NCBI RefSeq assembly: GCF_000230715.2
Contig: NC_019792.1
Span: 3,472,001-3,536,000 of the forward strand
Length of the DNA stretch: 64,000 nucleotides
Direction: 5' to 3'
Origin: Natronobacterium gregoryi SP2
GTDB taxonomy: Archaea > Halobacteriota > Halobacteria > Halobacteriales > Natrialbaceae
The notes below the pieces were generated by a model that worked only from the letters and a program-made list of their open reading frames with translations, was not told where the DNA came from and made no database searches. Positions 35,809-44,428 of the stretch are shown piece after piece. Both the position numbers and the translations under genes were made by a program. Each line of letters begins with the position of its first letter. The stretch's first letter is position 1.

Positions 35809-35898
35809 GCTAGTGGCGAGCCAAGCCTACACTGATGGGTCGAATCTGGCGGTGTGGCTCGATTCGACCTGTCAGTCGACGGTTGGGACGGTACTAGC
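35809..35898. repeat. ACTAG-bounded palindrome, inverted copy upstream of the helicase
   Basis: Its complement matches unit 2 of the downstream array (37986-38074) almost base for base: ACTAGTACCGTCCCAA at one end, and GGGTCGAAT facing ATTCGACCC in the middle. It lies just upstream of the helicase promoter. Confidence 0.7.
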
Positions 35899-35953
35899 CC
35901 GGCAAAGCCCGACGAACGAAATCGGTTTATCCCCACCACCGTTAGCCCTGCCA

Positions 35954-37816
35954 GTGACGCGCGATCGTTCCGCCGACGACAGCGACGATCTGGAACTGAC
36001 GATCGATCAGTTCCACGACGCCTGCCAGCAGGTAGGCCGACCCATGCTCACGGCAGACGGGATCGCTCGCACTCTCGATCGCTCCCAAGACGCCGTCTCG
36101 GACGAACTCGAGGCGCTGGTCGATCGCGGCGACCTCGAGTCGTTCTCGGTCACGGCCGATCCCATCGTCTGGTATCCGGCGAACCTCGAGGATCTGACCG
36201 AACAGGAACGGATCGTCGTGTTCCCGAAACGGCGCGAAATCGTCGTCGACCAGCCGACGCAGTTCACACGAGCGCAACTATCCCAGTTTGCTCACCTCGC
36301 AGATGCAAACGGCAAACAGGGATACCGCTACGTCGTTCGCCCGGAAGACGTCTGGCAGGCACCACACGAGGCGTTCGACGACCTCGCCCGGACGATGCGA
36401 CAGGCACTGGGACAGCGATCCGAACCGCTCGAAGAGTGGGTCAGGAGTCAGTGGGATCGAGCCCACCAGTTTCAGCTCACCACTCACGAAGACGGCTACA
36501 CCGTCCTCGAGGCCAAGACGCCCGAGGTTATGGGGAACGTCGCCCGACAGAAACTGGACGAAGAACACGTCCACGCACCGATCTCCGACACCGAAGACTG
36601 GGTGCGTGAGGGGGCGGCGGCGGCGATCAAGCGAATCCTCTACGAGGCGGGCTACCCCGTGCAGGATCACCGCGACCTCGATTCCGGAGAGTTGCTCGAT
36701 GTCGACCTCGCGGTCTCGCTGCGTGACTACCAGCAGACGTGGGTCGATCGCTTCGCGGAAGCCGGGGAAGGCGTCTTCGTCGGCCCGCCGGGCAGCGGCA
36801 AAACCGTCGCCGCCATGGGCGCGATGGCCGAGGTCGGCGGCGAGACGCTCGTTCTGGTGCCGAGTCGCGACCTCGCACGGCAGTGGGCCGAGACGATCGA
36901 GGAATACACCAACCTCGGCCCACACCAGATCGGCCAGTATCACGGCGGCCAGAAACACGTCCGGCCGGTGACGATCGCAACCTACCAGATCGCGGGCATG
37001 GATCGTCACCGCTCGCTGTTCGACGACCGCGAGTGGGGACTGGTGATCTTCGACGAGTGTCAGCACGTCCCCAGCGACGTCTACCGCCGCAGCACGCACC
37101 TCCAGTCCCAGCATCGCCTGGGGCTTAGCGCGAGTCCGATCCGGGAAGACGACCGGCAGACAGAAATCTTCACGCTCGTCGGCCCACCGATCGGCACCGA
37201 CTGGCAGGCACTGTTCGACGCGGGCTTCGTCGCCGAACCAGAACTCGAGATCCGGTACGTTCCGTGGGGCGACGACCAGCAGCGAAACGCCTACGCGTCG
37301 GCCGACGGTCGCGAACGGTACCGGATCGCCGCGAAGAATCACGGAAAGATCGACGAGGTACGGTACCTGCTACGAGACCACCACGACGCGAAAGCGCTCG
37401 TCTTCGTCGACTACCTCGAGCAAGGGCGCGAACTCGCCGAGGCCCTCGACGGACCCTTCCTCAGCGGCGAGACGCCCCACCACGAACGCCGGCGACTGCT
37501 CGAGGAGTTCCGCCGCGACGAACGCGACCTGCTGGTCGTCTCGCGGGTCGGCGACGAGGGGATCGACCTCCCCACTGCGGACCTGGCGATCGTCGCCTCC
37601 GGGCTGGGTGGCTCGAGACGCCAGGGAACTCAGCGAGCCGGCCGGACGATGCGGCCCGCGGGCGGCGCGCTGGTTTACGTGCTCGCGACGCGTGGGACTC
37701 GAGAGGAAGAGTTCGCGCGACGGCAGTTGCAGCATCTCGGCCGGAAGGGAATGACCGTCCGCGAACAGACGAGAGGGCAAGTGGGATCGAACGAGACTGC
37801 CGATAGCGACAACTGA
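35954..37816 (+). CDS. XPB/Rad25-like superfamily 2 DNA helicase (620 aa)
   Basis: The likely start is the GTG at 35954, ~30 bp after a TTTAT box. An ORF start at 35777 would include a repeat element. The N-terminal ~200 residues form winged-helix-like DNA-binding modules. Walker A GPPGSGKT is at ~277, motif II DECQH at ~366, motif III SASPIRED at ~392, and motif VI QRAGRTMRP at ~559. This order and the DExH/RED arrangement fit the archaeal XPB family, which unwinds or remodels DNA in repair or transcription. Palindromic repeats flank the gene on both sides. Confidence 0.8.
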   Translation: MTRDRSADDSDDLELTIDQFHDACQQVGRPMLTADGIARTLDRSQDAVSDELEALVDRGDLESFSVTADPIVWYPANLEDLTEQERIVVFPKRREIVVDQPTQFTRAQLSQFAHLADANGKQGYRYVVRPEDVWQAPHEAFDDLARTMRQALGQRSEPLEEWVRSQWDRAHQFQLTTHEDGYTVLEAKTPEVMGNVARQKLDEEHVHAPISDTEDWVREGAAAAIKRILYEAGYPVQDHRDLDSGELLDVDLAVSLRDYQQTWVDRFAEAGEGVFVGPPGSGKTVAAMGAMAEVGGETLVLVPSRDLARQWAETIEEYTNLGPHQIGQYHGGQKHVRPVTIATYQIAGMDRHRSLFDDREWGLVIFDECQHVPSDVYRRSTHLQSQHRLGLSASPIREDDRQTEIFTLVGPPIGTDWQALFDAGFVAEPELEIRYVPWGDDQQRNAYASADGRERYRIAAKNHGKIDEVRYLLRDHHDAKALVFVDYLEQGRELAEALDGPFLSGETPHHERRRLLEEFRRDERDLLVVSRVGDEGIDLPTADLAIVASGLGGSRRQGTQRAGRTMRPAGGALVYVLATRGTREEEFARRQLQHLGRKGMTVREQTRGQVGSNETADSDN

Positions 37817-37901
37817 GGCGGCTGGCTGAGTCGGAGACGGCCTACCCCCAAGACCATCCGGACGTTCCGAGACAGCAGAACAGCAGACCGCACGAAACGG
37901 T

Positions 37902-38180
37902 ACTAGTACTCCGCCAAGCGTCGACTGATGAGTGAAACCAGACGACTGCACTCGGTTTCACTCATCCGTTCAGGCTTGCCAAAGCACTAGTACCGTCCCA
38001 AGCGTCGACTGACGGGTCGAATCGGGCCACACCGCCAGATTCGACCCATCAGTTCAGGCTTGGCCCGCCACTAGTACCATCCCAAGCGTGGACCGACTAG
38101 TTGAGAGTTGGCCCGAACCAATCACGGTTCTCGATCAGGAGTAGAGCGCACTAGTCAGAGTAGACTTGGGACGCTACTAG
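37902..38180. repeat. Tandem array of three ACTAG-bounded palindromic units
   Basis: Unit 1 (37902-37990) has 13-bp perfect arms GATGAGTGAAACC and GGTTTCACTCATC. Unit 2 (37986-38074) has arms GACGGGTCGAATC and GATTCGACCCATC. Unit 3 (38070-38180) has diverged in the middle but keeps complementary ends (CCCAAG with CTTGGG). Adjacent units share ACTAGTAC. Arm sequences differ between units, yet each pairs with its partner. The array lies between the helicase and vapBC. Confidence 0.75.
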
Positions 38181-38402
38181 ACAGTGCCATACGAACCAAC
38201 TGAACAGCAACCGGAAGAGTCCTAATCGCTTATTGGGAGTTACACGAGCTTAGAAGCTCGATTAGTGCTATCTACTATCCCTTTGCTCAACCGTGTTCAG
38301 ATAGACAATATCCAATGTGCGAACAGATGAAACACTGATGCTCGTACCATCAATTCTCCACTGGTGGTAAGATTCTTTGTCTGTGGTGCCGTAGTCGTAT
38401 CT

Positions 38403-38648
38403 ATGTCAGCAGAAACGGACGGGCAGGGGAGGTTGTACATCCCCAAAGATGTACGAGAAAAATACGGGGAGAAGTACCACATCGTCACGTACGAGGACAG
38501 AATTGAACTCGTTCCGGTTGCAGACGACCCGCTCGCTGCAGTCCGCGAAGCGGCAGGCGAGTTACGTGACGCATCCGTCGACGATATTCGCGCGGACATC
38601 GAAGCAGAAGCGAAAGCTGCGGCCCGCGAGAACGGGGACGATAGATGA
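38403..38648 (+). CDS. vapB: AbrB/SpoVT-type antitoxin (81 aa)
   Basis: The start at 38403 (MSAETDGQGRLYIPKDVREKYG) opens the swapped-hairpin DNA-binding domain (GRLYIPKDVREKYGEKYHIV, then EDRIELVPV). The C-terminal ~35 residues are helical and acidic/basic, as expected for the toxin-wrapping arm. The gene overlaps the PIN-domain gene by 4 bp (ATGA). The protein should bind both the operator and the toxin. Confidence 0.85.
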   Translation: MSAETDGQGRLYIPKDVREKYGEKYHIVTYEDRIELVPVADDPLAAVREAAGELRDASVDDIRADIEAEAKAAARENGDDR

Positions 38649-39028
38649 CGGTCTACGTCGAAACCGACTTTTTACTCGCGCTCGTCAAAGACTCAGACTG
38701 GTTGCAGCAATCTGCAGAAGAAGCACTCGACGAGTACGACGTAGAAACGTCGGCCGTCTCCTATCTCGAACTCCTTCTCGCCCGAGAACGGTACGAGTTC
38801 GATTACGTCCCACTCGTGGCAAATCTGCTCGAACTCGTCCCTGTCCGGGACGAGGAAGAACGACAAATCGTTCTGAAGGCCGTCAACTACTACGACGAGG
38901 GAATGACGGCGTTCGATGCGTTCCACGCCGCGACTGCAGAAACTCGGACGCTGGACGTACTCTCATCGGAGAAAGACTACGAAGACATCGAGGTGGAACG
39001 AGTCCCGCTAGAACCTGCTGATGAATGA
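38645..39028 (+). CDS. vapC: VapC-type PIN-domain toxin (127 aa)
   Basis: PIN-domain acidic residues are visible in YVETDFLLAL, SAVSYLELLL and GMTAFDAFHAATAE, and the final strand carries the SSEKDY motif. The family cleaves RNA, often initiator tRNA or 23S rRNA. It is intact, unlike the vapC tail at 10443. It probably forms a functional toxin-antitoxin pair with the overlapping upstream gene. Confidence 0.85.
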   Translation: MTVYVETDFLLALVKDSDWLQQSAEEALDEYDVETSAVSYLELLLARERYEFDYVPLVANLLELVPVRDEEERQIVLKAVNYYDEGMTAFDAFHAATAETRTLDVLSSEKDYEDIEVERVPLEPADE

Positions 39029-39052
39029 CAATATCTCTATCTCTACCCCTTG

Positions 39053-39373
39053 CTACCGGTTCTCACGCTGCTCTACTTTGTTCAGTTCGATCAACAGCCG
39101 GAAGATCGCCTTCACCAGATTCGCGTCGACGTCGAACCGTTCGGCGTTCCCGCCCGCGCGGTCCATCACCTGCTGTTCCTGTTCCTCGTCGGTCGTCGGC
39201 AATCCCTTCTCGTCTTTGACCTGAGCGATCGTGTCCGCAACGTAGGTTCGCTGGGCGATCAGTTCGACGATCTCGCGGTCGATCGTCTCGATCTCCTCGC
39301 GGAGTTCGTCCAGAGACATCTCGTCGGGCGTTCGTCGGTTCGATTCCTCGTCCGGAGTAGATTCTCGAGTCAT
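39053..39373 (-). CDS. Chorismate mutase, AroQ type (106 aa)
   Basis: The start is the ATG at 39371-39373, overlapping the stop of the shikimate kinase (ATGA). The helical protein carries AroQ motifs LDELREEIETIDREIVELIA, then RTYVADTIAQVKDEKGLP (active-site Arg and Lys) and the C-terminal helix AIFRLLIELNKVEQ. It converts chorismate to prephenate for Phe and Tyr synthesis. A longer reading frame to 40306 only continues through the kinase gene in the wrong frame. Confidence 0.85.
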   Translation of the reverse strand: MTRESTPDEESNRRTPDEMSLDELREEIETIDREIVELIAQRTYVADTIAQVKDEKGLPTTDEEQEQQVMDRAGGNAERFDVDANLVKAIFRLLIELNKVEQRENR

Positions 39374-40248
39374 AGTGATTGTGTGTGCGTCCCGTCCGTT
39401 CTCGTCTCCAGTAACCGTGTCGTTCCGGCGCGTTCGTTCCACCGCCGCTGTACGTCCTCGAGCGTCTCGTCGCTGCCGACGGCGACGTAGCTCGGGCCCG
39501 TGCCGGACAGCGAGACGCCGTCGACGTCCGGCATGGCGGTGATCATCGGTTCCGTCGAGAACTCGAGTGCGCCGGCGAACGCGAAGCCGTTGACGGTCAT
39601 CGCCTCGCCGTAGCGGCCCTCGAGTGCGAGTTCCTCGACCAGGGTGGCTATCGGCGCGATCCGCTCGCAAGCCGAGACGTCGGCGTCGGCGCTGAACGAC
39701 TGTTCGGGTGGCGTGTAGACCAGCGCCGACCAGTCGACCTCGTCGCGGGCGAGCAATTCGTCGTCGGTGTTGTCGGTGACGGTGACGCCGCCGAGCATGC
39801 TCGCGCTGGCGTCGTCGAACGCGCCGGTGACGGTGACACCGGCGTCCCGGGCCGCTTGGACGCCGAGTCGGCACGCCTCGATTCGTTCGACCGAGTCGGC
39901 AACGCAGAGTGCCTCGAGCGTCGCAAGTACCGTCGCGTTGGCCGCGGCGCTCGAGCTTTTGAGTCCGGACGCCATCGGCACCTCGCTTTCGGTCCGGACG
40001 CGAGCGCCCACATTCGTGGGCTCGAGTCCCGCCTCGGCTGCGTATTCGTCGATCGCCATCGCTGCACAGCGCTCGACGAGCGTCGTGTCGGCGTCGGGTT
40101 GGCCGGCAACCTCGCCGACGATGTCGCCGTCGTCGGTGAGTTCGACCGTGGCTGTCGTCTCGAGGTCGATCGCGAACGCGGAGCCGACTCCGGTCGCGAG
40201 CGCGTTGAGTACCGTTCCGGCTGCTGGCGCAACGGCGCGGCCGTCCAT
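39370..40248 (-). CDS. Archaeal GHMP-type shikimate kinase (292 aa)
   Basis: GHMP-kinase motifs are clear: PMASGLKSSSAAANATVLAT is the ATP-binding loop (~residues 92-111), and SLSGTGPSYVAVG is the C-terminal GHMP motif (~245-257). Archaea use this unrelated kinase instead of bacterial AroK. Its coupling to chorismate mutase confirms the shikimate-pathway role. The start MDGRAVAPAAGTVLNALATG is typical of the family. Confidence 0.9.
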   Translation of the reverse strand: MDGRAVAPAAGTVLNALATGVGSAFAIDLETTATVELTDDGDIVGEVAGQPDADTTLVERCAAMAIDEYAAEAGLEPTNVGARVRTESEVPMASGLKSSSAAANATVLATLEALCVADSVERIEACRLGVQAARDAGVTVTGAFDDASASMLGGVTVTDNTDDELLARDEVDWSALVYTPPEQSFSADADVSACERIAPIATLVEELALEGRYGEAMTVNGFAFAGALEFSTEPMITAMPDVDGVSLSGTGPSYVAVGSDETLEDVQRRWNERAGTTRLLETRTDGTHTQSL

Positions 40249-40338
40249 GTTCGTACACTGGTGAACGGATACTTACGGCTGACGATCGGTGCAACCGAGA
40301 GCGCACCGTTTTTCCCCAGTCCGATCGAAGGTCGGCAT

Positions 40339-40773
40339 ATGACTGTTCGGAGCAACGTCGCCCCCAGTACGATCGGGGTCGATCTCGTCGACGGCGGCGT
40401 CGTCGTCCAGTATCTCGACGGGCGCGAGGTGTTCTATCACGGCCCGCCTGACCCCATCGAGGGATCGATCACCACGCCGCCCGGCAAGGACGTTCACGTA
40501 CTCGTCACCGAACCCGACGGTGTTGAGGGCGTGATGACGTACGTCAACGATCGAGACACGCACGACGAGATCCTCGAGACGACCGGTGTCGGCCGGGTCA
40601 TGCTCGAGGAAAACGACGCGGAGGTCCTGTTTCCGGGCGTGACGGTTTCGACGGACGCCTACTCGATTCGCGTCGAGGCGGACCTCGAGGCCGTCGACGG
40701 CCGGGTGTTCGTCTTCGCGGAGGACGAGATGAGCGAACACGCATACGAACTGGTCGAGCCGGGCGGGAGGTGA
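40339..40773 (+). CDS. DUF5796 family protein (144 aa)
   Basis: The start at 40339 (MTVRSNVAPSTIGVDLVDGG) gives a strand-rich acidic protein with FYHGPPDPIEGSITTPPGKD and DAYSIRVEADLEAVDGRVFV. It matches the conserved haloarchaeal DUF5796 type in order and length. It overlaps the next small gene by 4 bp, so the two are translationally coupled. Function unknown. Confidence 0.7.
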   Translation: MTVRSNVAPSTIGVDLVDGGVVVQYLDGREVFYHGPPDPIEGSITTPPGKDVHVLVTEPDGVEGVMTYVNDRDTHDEILETTGVGRVMLEENDAEVLFPGVTVSTDAYSIRVEADLEAVDGRVFVFAEDEMSEHAYELVEPGGR

Positions 40774-41018
40774 CGATGCCGCTGCAGAAACCCTGGCGGG
40801 ACCTCGACCGCGAGGCCGTCGCGAGTGCGCCCGACCGGCCGGGCGTCTACGAACTCGGCGACGCGGACGGGGCCGTTCGCTCGATCGGTCACGGCGTGTT
40901 ACGGGACGAGTTGAAGACGGCACTTGCCTACGGCGACGGCGATCGGGTACGCTGGGTCGAGGCTCACACGCTGGCTCGAGCCGCGGAACTGGCGGATGAA
41001 CACCGGGAACGGCGCTGA
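40770..41018 (+). CDS. DUF7508-like small protein (82 aa)
   Basis: The product contains RPGVYELGDADGAVRSIGHG, a motif that recalls the first strand of GIY-YIG folds but lacks the nuclease residues. The start overlaps the DUF5796 stop. The second ATG at 40776 is possible. Function unknown; the coupling suggests a joint role with its neighbour. Confidence 0.6.
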   Translation: MTMPLQKPWRDLDREAVASAPDRPGVYELGDADGAVRSIGHGVLRDELKTALAYGDGDRVRWVEAHTLARAAELADEHRERR

Positions 41019-41153
41019 TCACTGGATGTAGGAGGGGTTGGTGTCGTCACATCGTGTCTCGTGTTCGGCCGCGTCGGATTGCTCGTCGAAGAACAACCCA
41101 CAGTTTTCACATTCGTACCACGTGACGTCGTCCCGTTAGGTCTGGACGACCAT
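41019..41153 (-). pseudogene. Zinc-finger gene (DUF7128-like) with stop at codon 6
   Basis: Reading the minus strand from the ATG at 41153 gives MVVQT, then TAA (41136-41138), then RDDVTWYECENCGLFFDEQ and a body ending TRCDDTNPSYIQ. Haloarchaeal homologues read MVxQTERDxMTWYECE, so the TAA replaces a Glu codon. No alternative start lies before the CxxC pair. Either the gene is inactivated or the base is a sequencing error. Confidence 0.6.
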
Positions 41154-41245
41154 ATCCCGAATGGAACACAAGGCCGCGAATGCGTTTCTCCGGGTGGCTC
41201 GAGTCGAGCCCGAACCGTTGAAATGGCTGCCCGCGAACGTCCGGT

Positions 41246-42268
41246 ATGGAACTCACGGGAACGATCCTTCGGGGGCGGGAGTTCGAGCCTATCGAAGGGC
41301 GGGTGGTGATCGACGACGAGGGACGGATCGCGGCCATCGAGGAGGCGGCCGTCGGGCGTTCGGCCATCGTTCTCCCGGCGTTCGTCAACGCTCACACTCA
41401 CGTTGGCGACTCGATCGCCAAGGAAGCGGGACGCGGACTCTCACTCGAGGAGCTGGTCGCACCCCCTGACGGGCTGAAACATCGGTTGCTCCGGGAGGCG
41501 TCGCGGGAGGAGAAGGTCGCTGCAATGGTGCGGTCGCTCCAGTTCATGCACCGAAGCGGCACGGCTGCTTGTCTCGACTTCCGTGAAGGTGGCGTCGAAG
41601 GCGTCCGGGCGCTCGAGGCGGCAGCGGCCGACGTCGAGGTGGACGCGATCGCGTTTGGCCGTGAATCGATCGACGCGATAGAAGCCGGCGACGGCTTCGG
41701 TGCGAGCGGCGCGAACGACGCCGACTTCGAGCGCGAACGGACGGCGACTCGAGAGGCAGGGAAACCGTTCGGCATCCACGCCGGTGAGGTTGACGAGACC
41801 GACATCGATCCGGCGATGGACCTCGATCCGGACTTTCTCGTTCACATGGTCCACCCTGAACCAGTCCATTTGGATCGTGTCGCGGACTGCGACGTCCCGA
41901 CCGTCGTCTGTCCGCGCTCGAATTTGGTGACCGGTGTCGGCCTGCCGCCGGTCGAGAAACTCCACGAGCGAACGACGCTGGCACTCGGGACGGACAACGT
42001 CATGCTGAACTCGCCGTCGATGTTCCGCGAGATGGAGTTTCTCGCCAAGTTCTCCGATCTCCCAGCGGACGACATCCTCCGGATGGCGACGGTAAACGGT
42101 GCCGAGCTCGCGGGCCTCGAGTACGGCGTCGTCGAACCGGGGCGGAAGGCACGGTTGCTCGTGCTCGACGGTGAGACGGACAACCTCGTCGATGCGCGTG
42201 ATCCTGTCCGGGCCGTCGTGCGACGCGCCGGTGTCGACGACGTTTGCGACGTGATCGTCGAGGGCTGA
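41246..42268 (+). CDS. Amidohydrolase family protein (340 aa)
   Basis: The metal-binding HxH is in LPAFVNAHTHVGDSIAKE (~residues 50-67). Later ligands are in KPFGIHAGEVDETD (~175) and LALGTDNVMLNSPSMFREME (~246). The C-terminus returns to the composite sheet (LAGLEYGVVEPGRKARLLVL). This matches the cytosine-deaminase/chlorohydrolase-like group that acts on ring amines. The substrate is not evident. Confidence 0.8.
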   Translation: MELTGTILRGREFEPIEGRVVIDDEGRIAAIEEAAVGRSAIVLPAFVNAHTHVGDSIAKEAGRGLSLEELVAPPDGLKHRLLREASREEKVAAMVRSLQFMHRSGTAACLDFREGGVEGVRALEAAAADVEVDAIAFGRESIDAIEAGDGFGASGANDADFERERTATREAGKPFGIHAGEVDETDIDPAMDLDPDFLVHMVHPEPVHLDRVADCDVPTVVCPRSNLVTGVGLPPVEKLHERTTLALGTDNVMLNSPSMFREMEFLAKFSDLPADDILRMATVNGAELAGLEYGVVEPGRKARLLVLDGETDNLVDARDPVRAVVRRAGVDDVCDVIVEG

Positions 42269-42353
42269 CGGCTACGTATCTCCTCGAGTGACGTTCTGAC
42301 GATCCCGTGGCAACGTTATTGTATTTGGGCGACATACGGTATCATACAACACG

Positions 42354-42869
42354 ATGTACGACCGCATTCTCGTCCCGACGGACGGCTCGCCGGAGGTCGA
42401 ACGTGCACTCGAGTACGGGTTCGATCTCGCATGCGCTCACGAGGCGACGGTCCGCATCCTCTACGTCGTCAACGCGGCGAGCTACGGTGGGCTCCCGATG
42501 GAGACCGCCTGGGAGGGGATTAGCGACGCTCTCTACGACGAGGGGCAGAACGCAGTCGAGCGGGCGCGAGACCTCGCACCCGACGATGTTTCCGTCGAGA
42601 CCGGCGTTCTCGAGGGGTCACCGAATCGCGTCATCGTCGAGGAGGCGAGCCGCGAGGACTGCGACCTGATCGTGATGGGGACCCACGGTCGCGGCGGCAT
42701 CGACCGCCTCCTGCTGGGCAGTGTCACGGAACGGGTCGTCCGCAACGCTCCAGTGCCCGTTTTGACGGTGCGCGTCGATCCCGCCGAAGCGACCGACAAG
42801 CCGGACGCAGTCGGGACTGATTCGGCGGATCGGCGGATCACTGGCGTCGATTCGACGGATCGTGCCTAA
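42354..42869 (+). CDS. Universal stress protein A family (171 aa)
   Basis: The UspA fold is marked by MYDRILVPTDGSPEVERALE at the start. The ATP-binding motif GTHGRGGIDRLLLGSVTERV, followed by PVPVLTVRV, is at ~residues 118-143. A ~25-residue acidic tail follows. A second UspA gene is at 58974. ATP binding is expected. The physiological trigger is unknown. Confidence 0.85.
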   Translation: MYDRILVPTDGSPEVERALEYGFDLACAHEATVRILYVVNAASYGGLPMETAWEGISDALYDEGQNAVERARDLAPDDVSVETGVLEGSPNRVIVEEASREDCDLIVMGTHGRGGIDRLLLGSVTERVVRNAPVPVLTVRVDPAEATDKPDAVGTDSADRRITGVDSTDRA

Positions 42870-42881
42870 CCGGATCGATCG

Positions 42882-43511
42882 TTAACTGCCACCCTCGAGA
42901 TAGTCGATCGCTTCTTCGTCAGTGACCTGTCCAAAGTTTCGATAAAACTGCCCCACGGCACGGAAGCTCTGGGGCGTCTCGAGTGCGATCACCTCGTCGG
43001 CCTCGCACTCGAGGTCCGAGAGCGTCCGCGGTGAACCGACGGGAACGGCCAGCGTAACGTGTTCGGCGTCGGCGTCGACGACCTGGCGGAGACAGGCAGT
43101 CGCCGTCGCACCCGTCGCGACTCCGTCGTCGACGACGACGACGCGCTGGCCGTCGAAGTTCGGCAACTCGTCGCCCTCACGGTAGCGGTCGGCCTTCGTC
43201 CGTGCGTTCTCCGCCTCCTCGTCGCGGATCTCCTCGAGGTACGCCTCGGAGACCCCCATCCGGTCGATGAGGTCGTCGTTGTGCCAGACGCTGCCGTCGC
43301 TCGCGACGGCCCCCAGTGCCAGTTCCGGGTTGTTCGGCGCGCCCATCTTTCGGGCGACGACGACGTCGAGTTCGGCCCCGAGTGCGTCCGCGACCGGTCG
43401 TGCGACGGGCAACGCCCCGCGTGGAATGCCGAGAACGACGTCGGCTTTGAGCCCGCGATCCTCGAGTTCGGCCGCAAGCTGTTCGCCGGCATCGGTTCTG
43501 TCGTCGAACAT
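42882..43511 (-). CDS. Phosphoribosyltransferase family protein (209 aa)
   Basis: The start MFDDRTDAGEQLAAELEDRG at 43511 is preferred to an ATG nine codons earlier. The PRPP-binding motif VVVVDDGVATGATATA is at ~residues 122-137, and the early loop VVLGIPRGALPVARPVADAL is characteristic. The family transfers phosphoribosyl groups or serves as a regulator. The base substrate cannot be told. Confidence 0.8.
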   Translation of the reverse strand: MFDDRTDAGEQLAAELEDRGLKADVVLGIPRGALPVARPVADALGAELDVVVARKMGAPNNPELALGAVASDGSVWHNDDLIDRMGVSEAYLEEIRDEEAENARTKADRYREGDELPNFDGQRVVVVDDGVATGATATACLRQVVDADAEHVTLAVPVGSPRTLSDLECEADEVIALETPQSFRAVGQFYRNFGQVTDEEAIDYLEGGS

Positions 43512-43609
43512 GGGTCTACCGCTGGCTACTACGGCCACCTTCTATGTCTTGTGGGGCAGACTGGAACACGCCTGCCAAGCGGCTACCCGTCGCGGCTCGA
43601 ACTCTCGGT

Positions 43610-44386
43610 ATGGGTCGTCTCCAGCGTACGCTGTCGAACGTCAGCGAGGAGTCCGGCACCGACAACGGGCGGGTCGCCGTCGTCGGCGGAAGTATCGACT
43701 ATCCGACCCAGCCCGCGATCGTCGGCCAGGCGGCGCTGCGCACCGGCTCGGATCACGTCCGTGCACTCGTCGCCGAGCCGATATACGAGATCGTCGCGAG
43801 TCACTCGGTGAATTTGCTCGCCAGCTACTACGCTGGCGAACGGTTCGACGAGGACGCTCGCGAGCAAACGATCACCGTCAGCGAGTGGGCCGACGCACTC
43901 GTGATCGGGCCGGGACTGGTCGACGCGGAACCGGACGCCGTCTGTGACACTATCGACGACGTCTCCGTCCCGGTCGTCGTCGACGCGCTCGCGATCGAAC
44001 CCGCACTCGAGGCCGACCTTTCGAACGCCGTCCTCACACCCAGCGGTTCCGAAGACGATCCGATCTACGAGAGCTACGGCTCGCTCGAGGCCATCACCGA
44101 GGAGACGAACGCAGTCATCATTCTGACCGGGACCGTCGACGAGATCATTGCAGACGGGACCCGCCAGCACAACGAGACGGGAACCTCCGCGCTGACTGTC
44201 GCCGGGACCGGCGACACGCTCGCGGGCATCATCGCCTCGCTACTGGGCCAGGGAATGGATCGCGAGGACGCTGCGGAACTGGGTGCCTGGGTCCTCGGCA
44301 AGAGCGGTGAACTTGCAACTGCCGAGTACGGACCGGGAGTCCTCGCGACCGACGTCGTCGATCGCATCCCCGATACGATCCGGTGA
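43610..44386 (+). CDS. NAD(P)HX dehydratase-like carbohydrate kinase family protein (258 aa)
   Basis: The start at 43610 (MGRLQRTLSNVSEESGTDNG) precedes the ribokinase-like fold. RVAVVGGSIDYPTQPAIVGQ and ADALVIGPGLVDAEPDAV mark the first strands, and the nucleotide-binding TVAGTGDTLAGIIASLLGQG the second half. This combination fits the ADP-dependent NAD(P)H-hydrate dehydratase that repairs damaged nicotinamide cofactors. The N-terminal epimerase domain of bifunctional forms is absent. Confidence 0.75.
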   Translation: MGRLQRTLSNVSEESGTDNGRVAVVGGSIDYPTQPAIVGQAALRTGSDHVRALVAEPIYEIVASHSVNLLASYYAGERFDEDAREQTITVSEWADALVIGPGLVDAEPDAVCDTIDDVSVPVVVDALAIEPALEADLSNAVLTPSGSEDDPIYESYGSLEAITEETNAVIILTGTVDEIIADGTRQHNETGTSALTVAGTGDTLAGIIASLLGQGMDREDAAELGAWVLGKSGELATAEYGPGVLATDVVDRIPDTIR

Positions 44387-44428
44387 GACGGGGAAAACGA
44401 TTCCACGCAGTCACTCGTCGGCAATCGT

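Noticed and set aside
37902-38180. CRISPR array
   Set aside because: There are only three units, each a palindrome joined directly to the next, with no unique spacers and no cas genes.
39053-40306. 417-codon frame joining chorismate mutase to an upstream extension
   Set aside because: The upstream part is the shikimate kinase read in the wrong frame; the ATGA overlap sets the true start at 39373.
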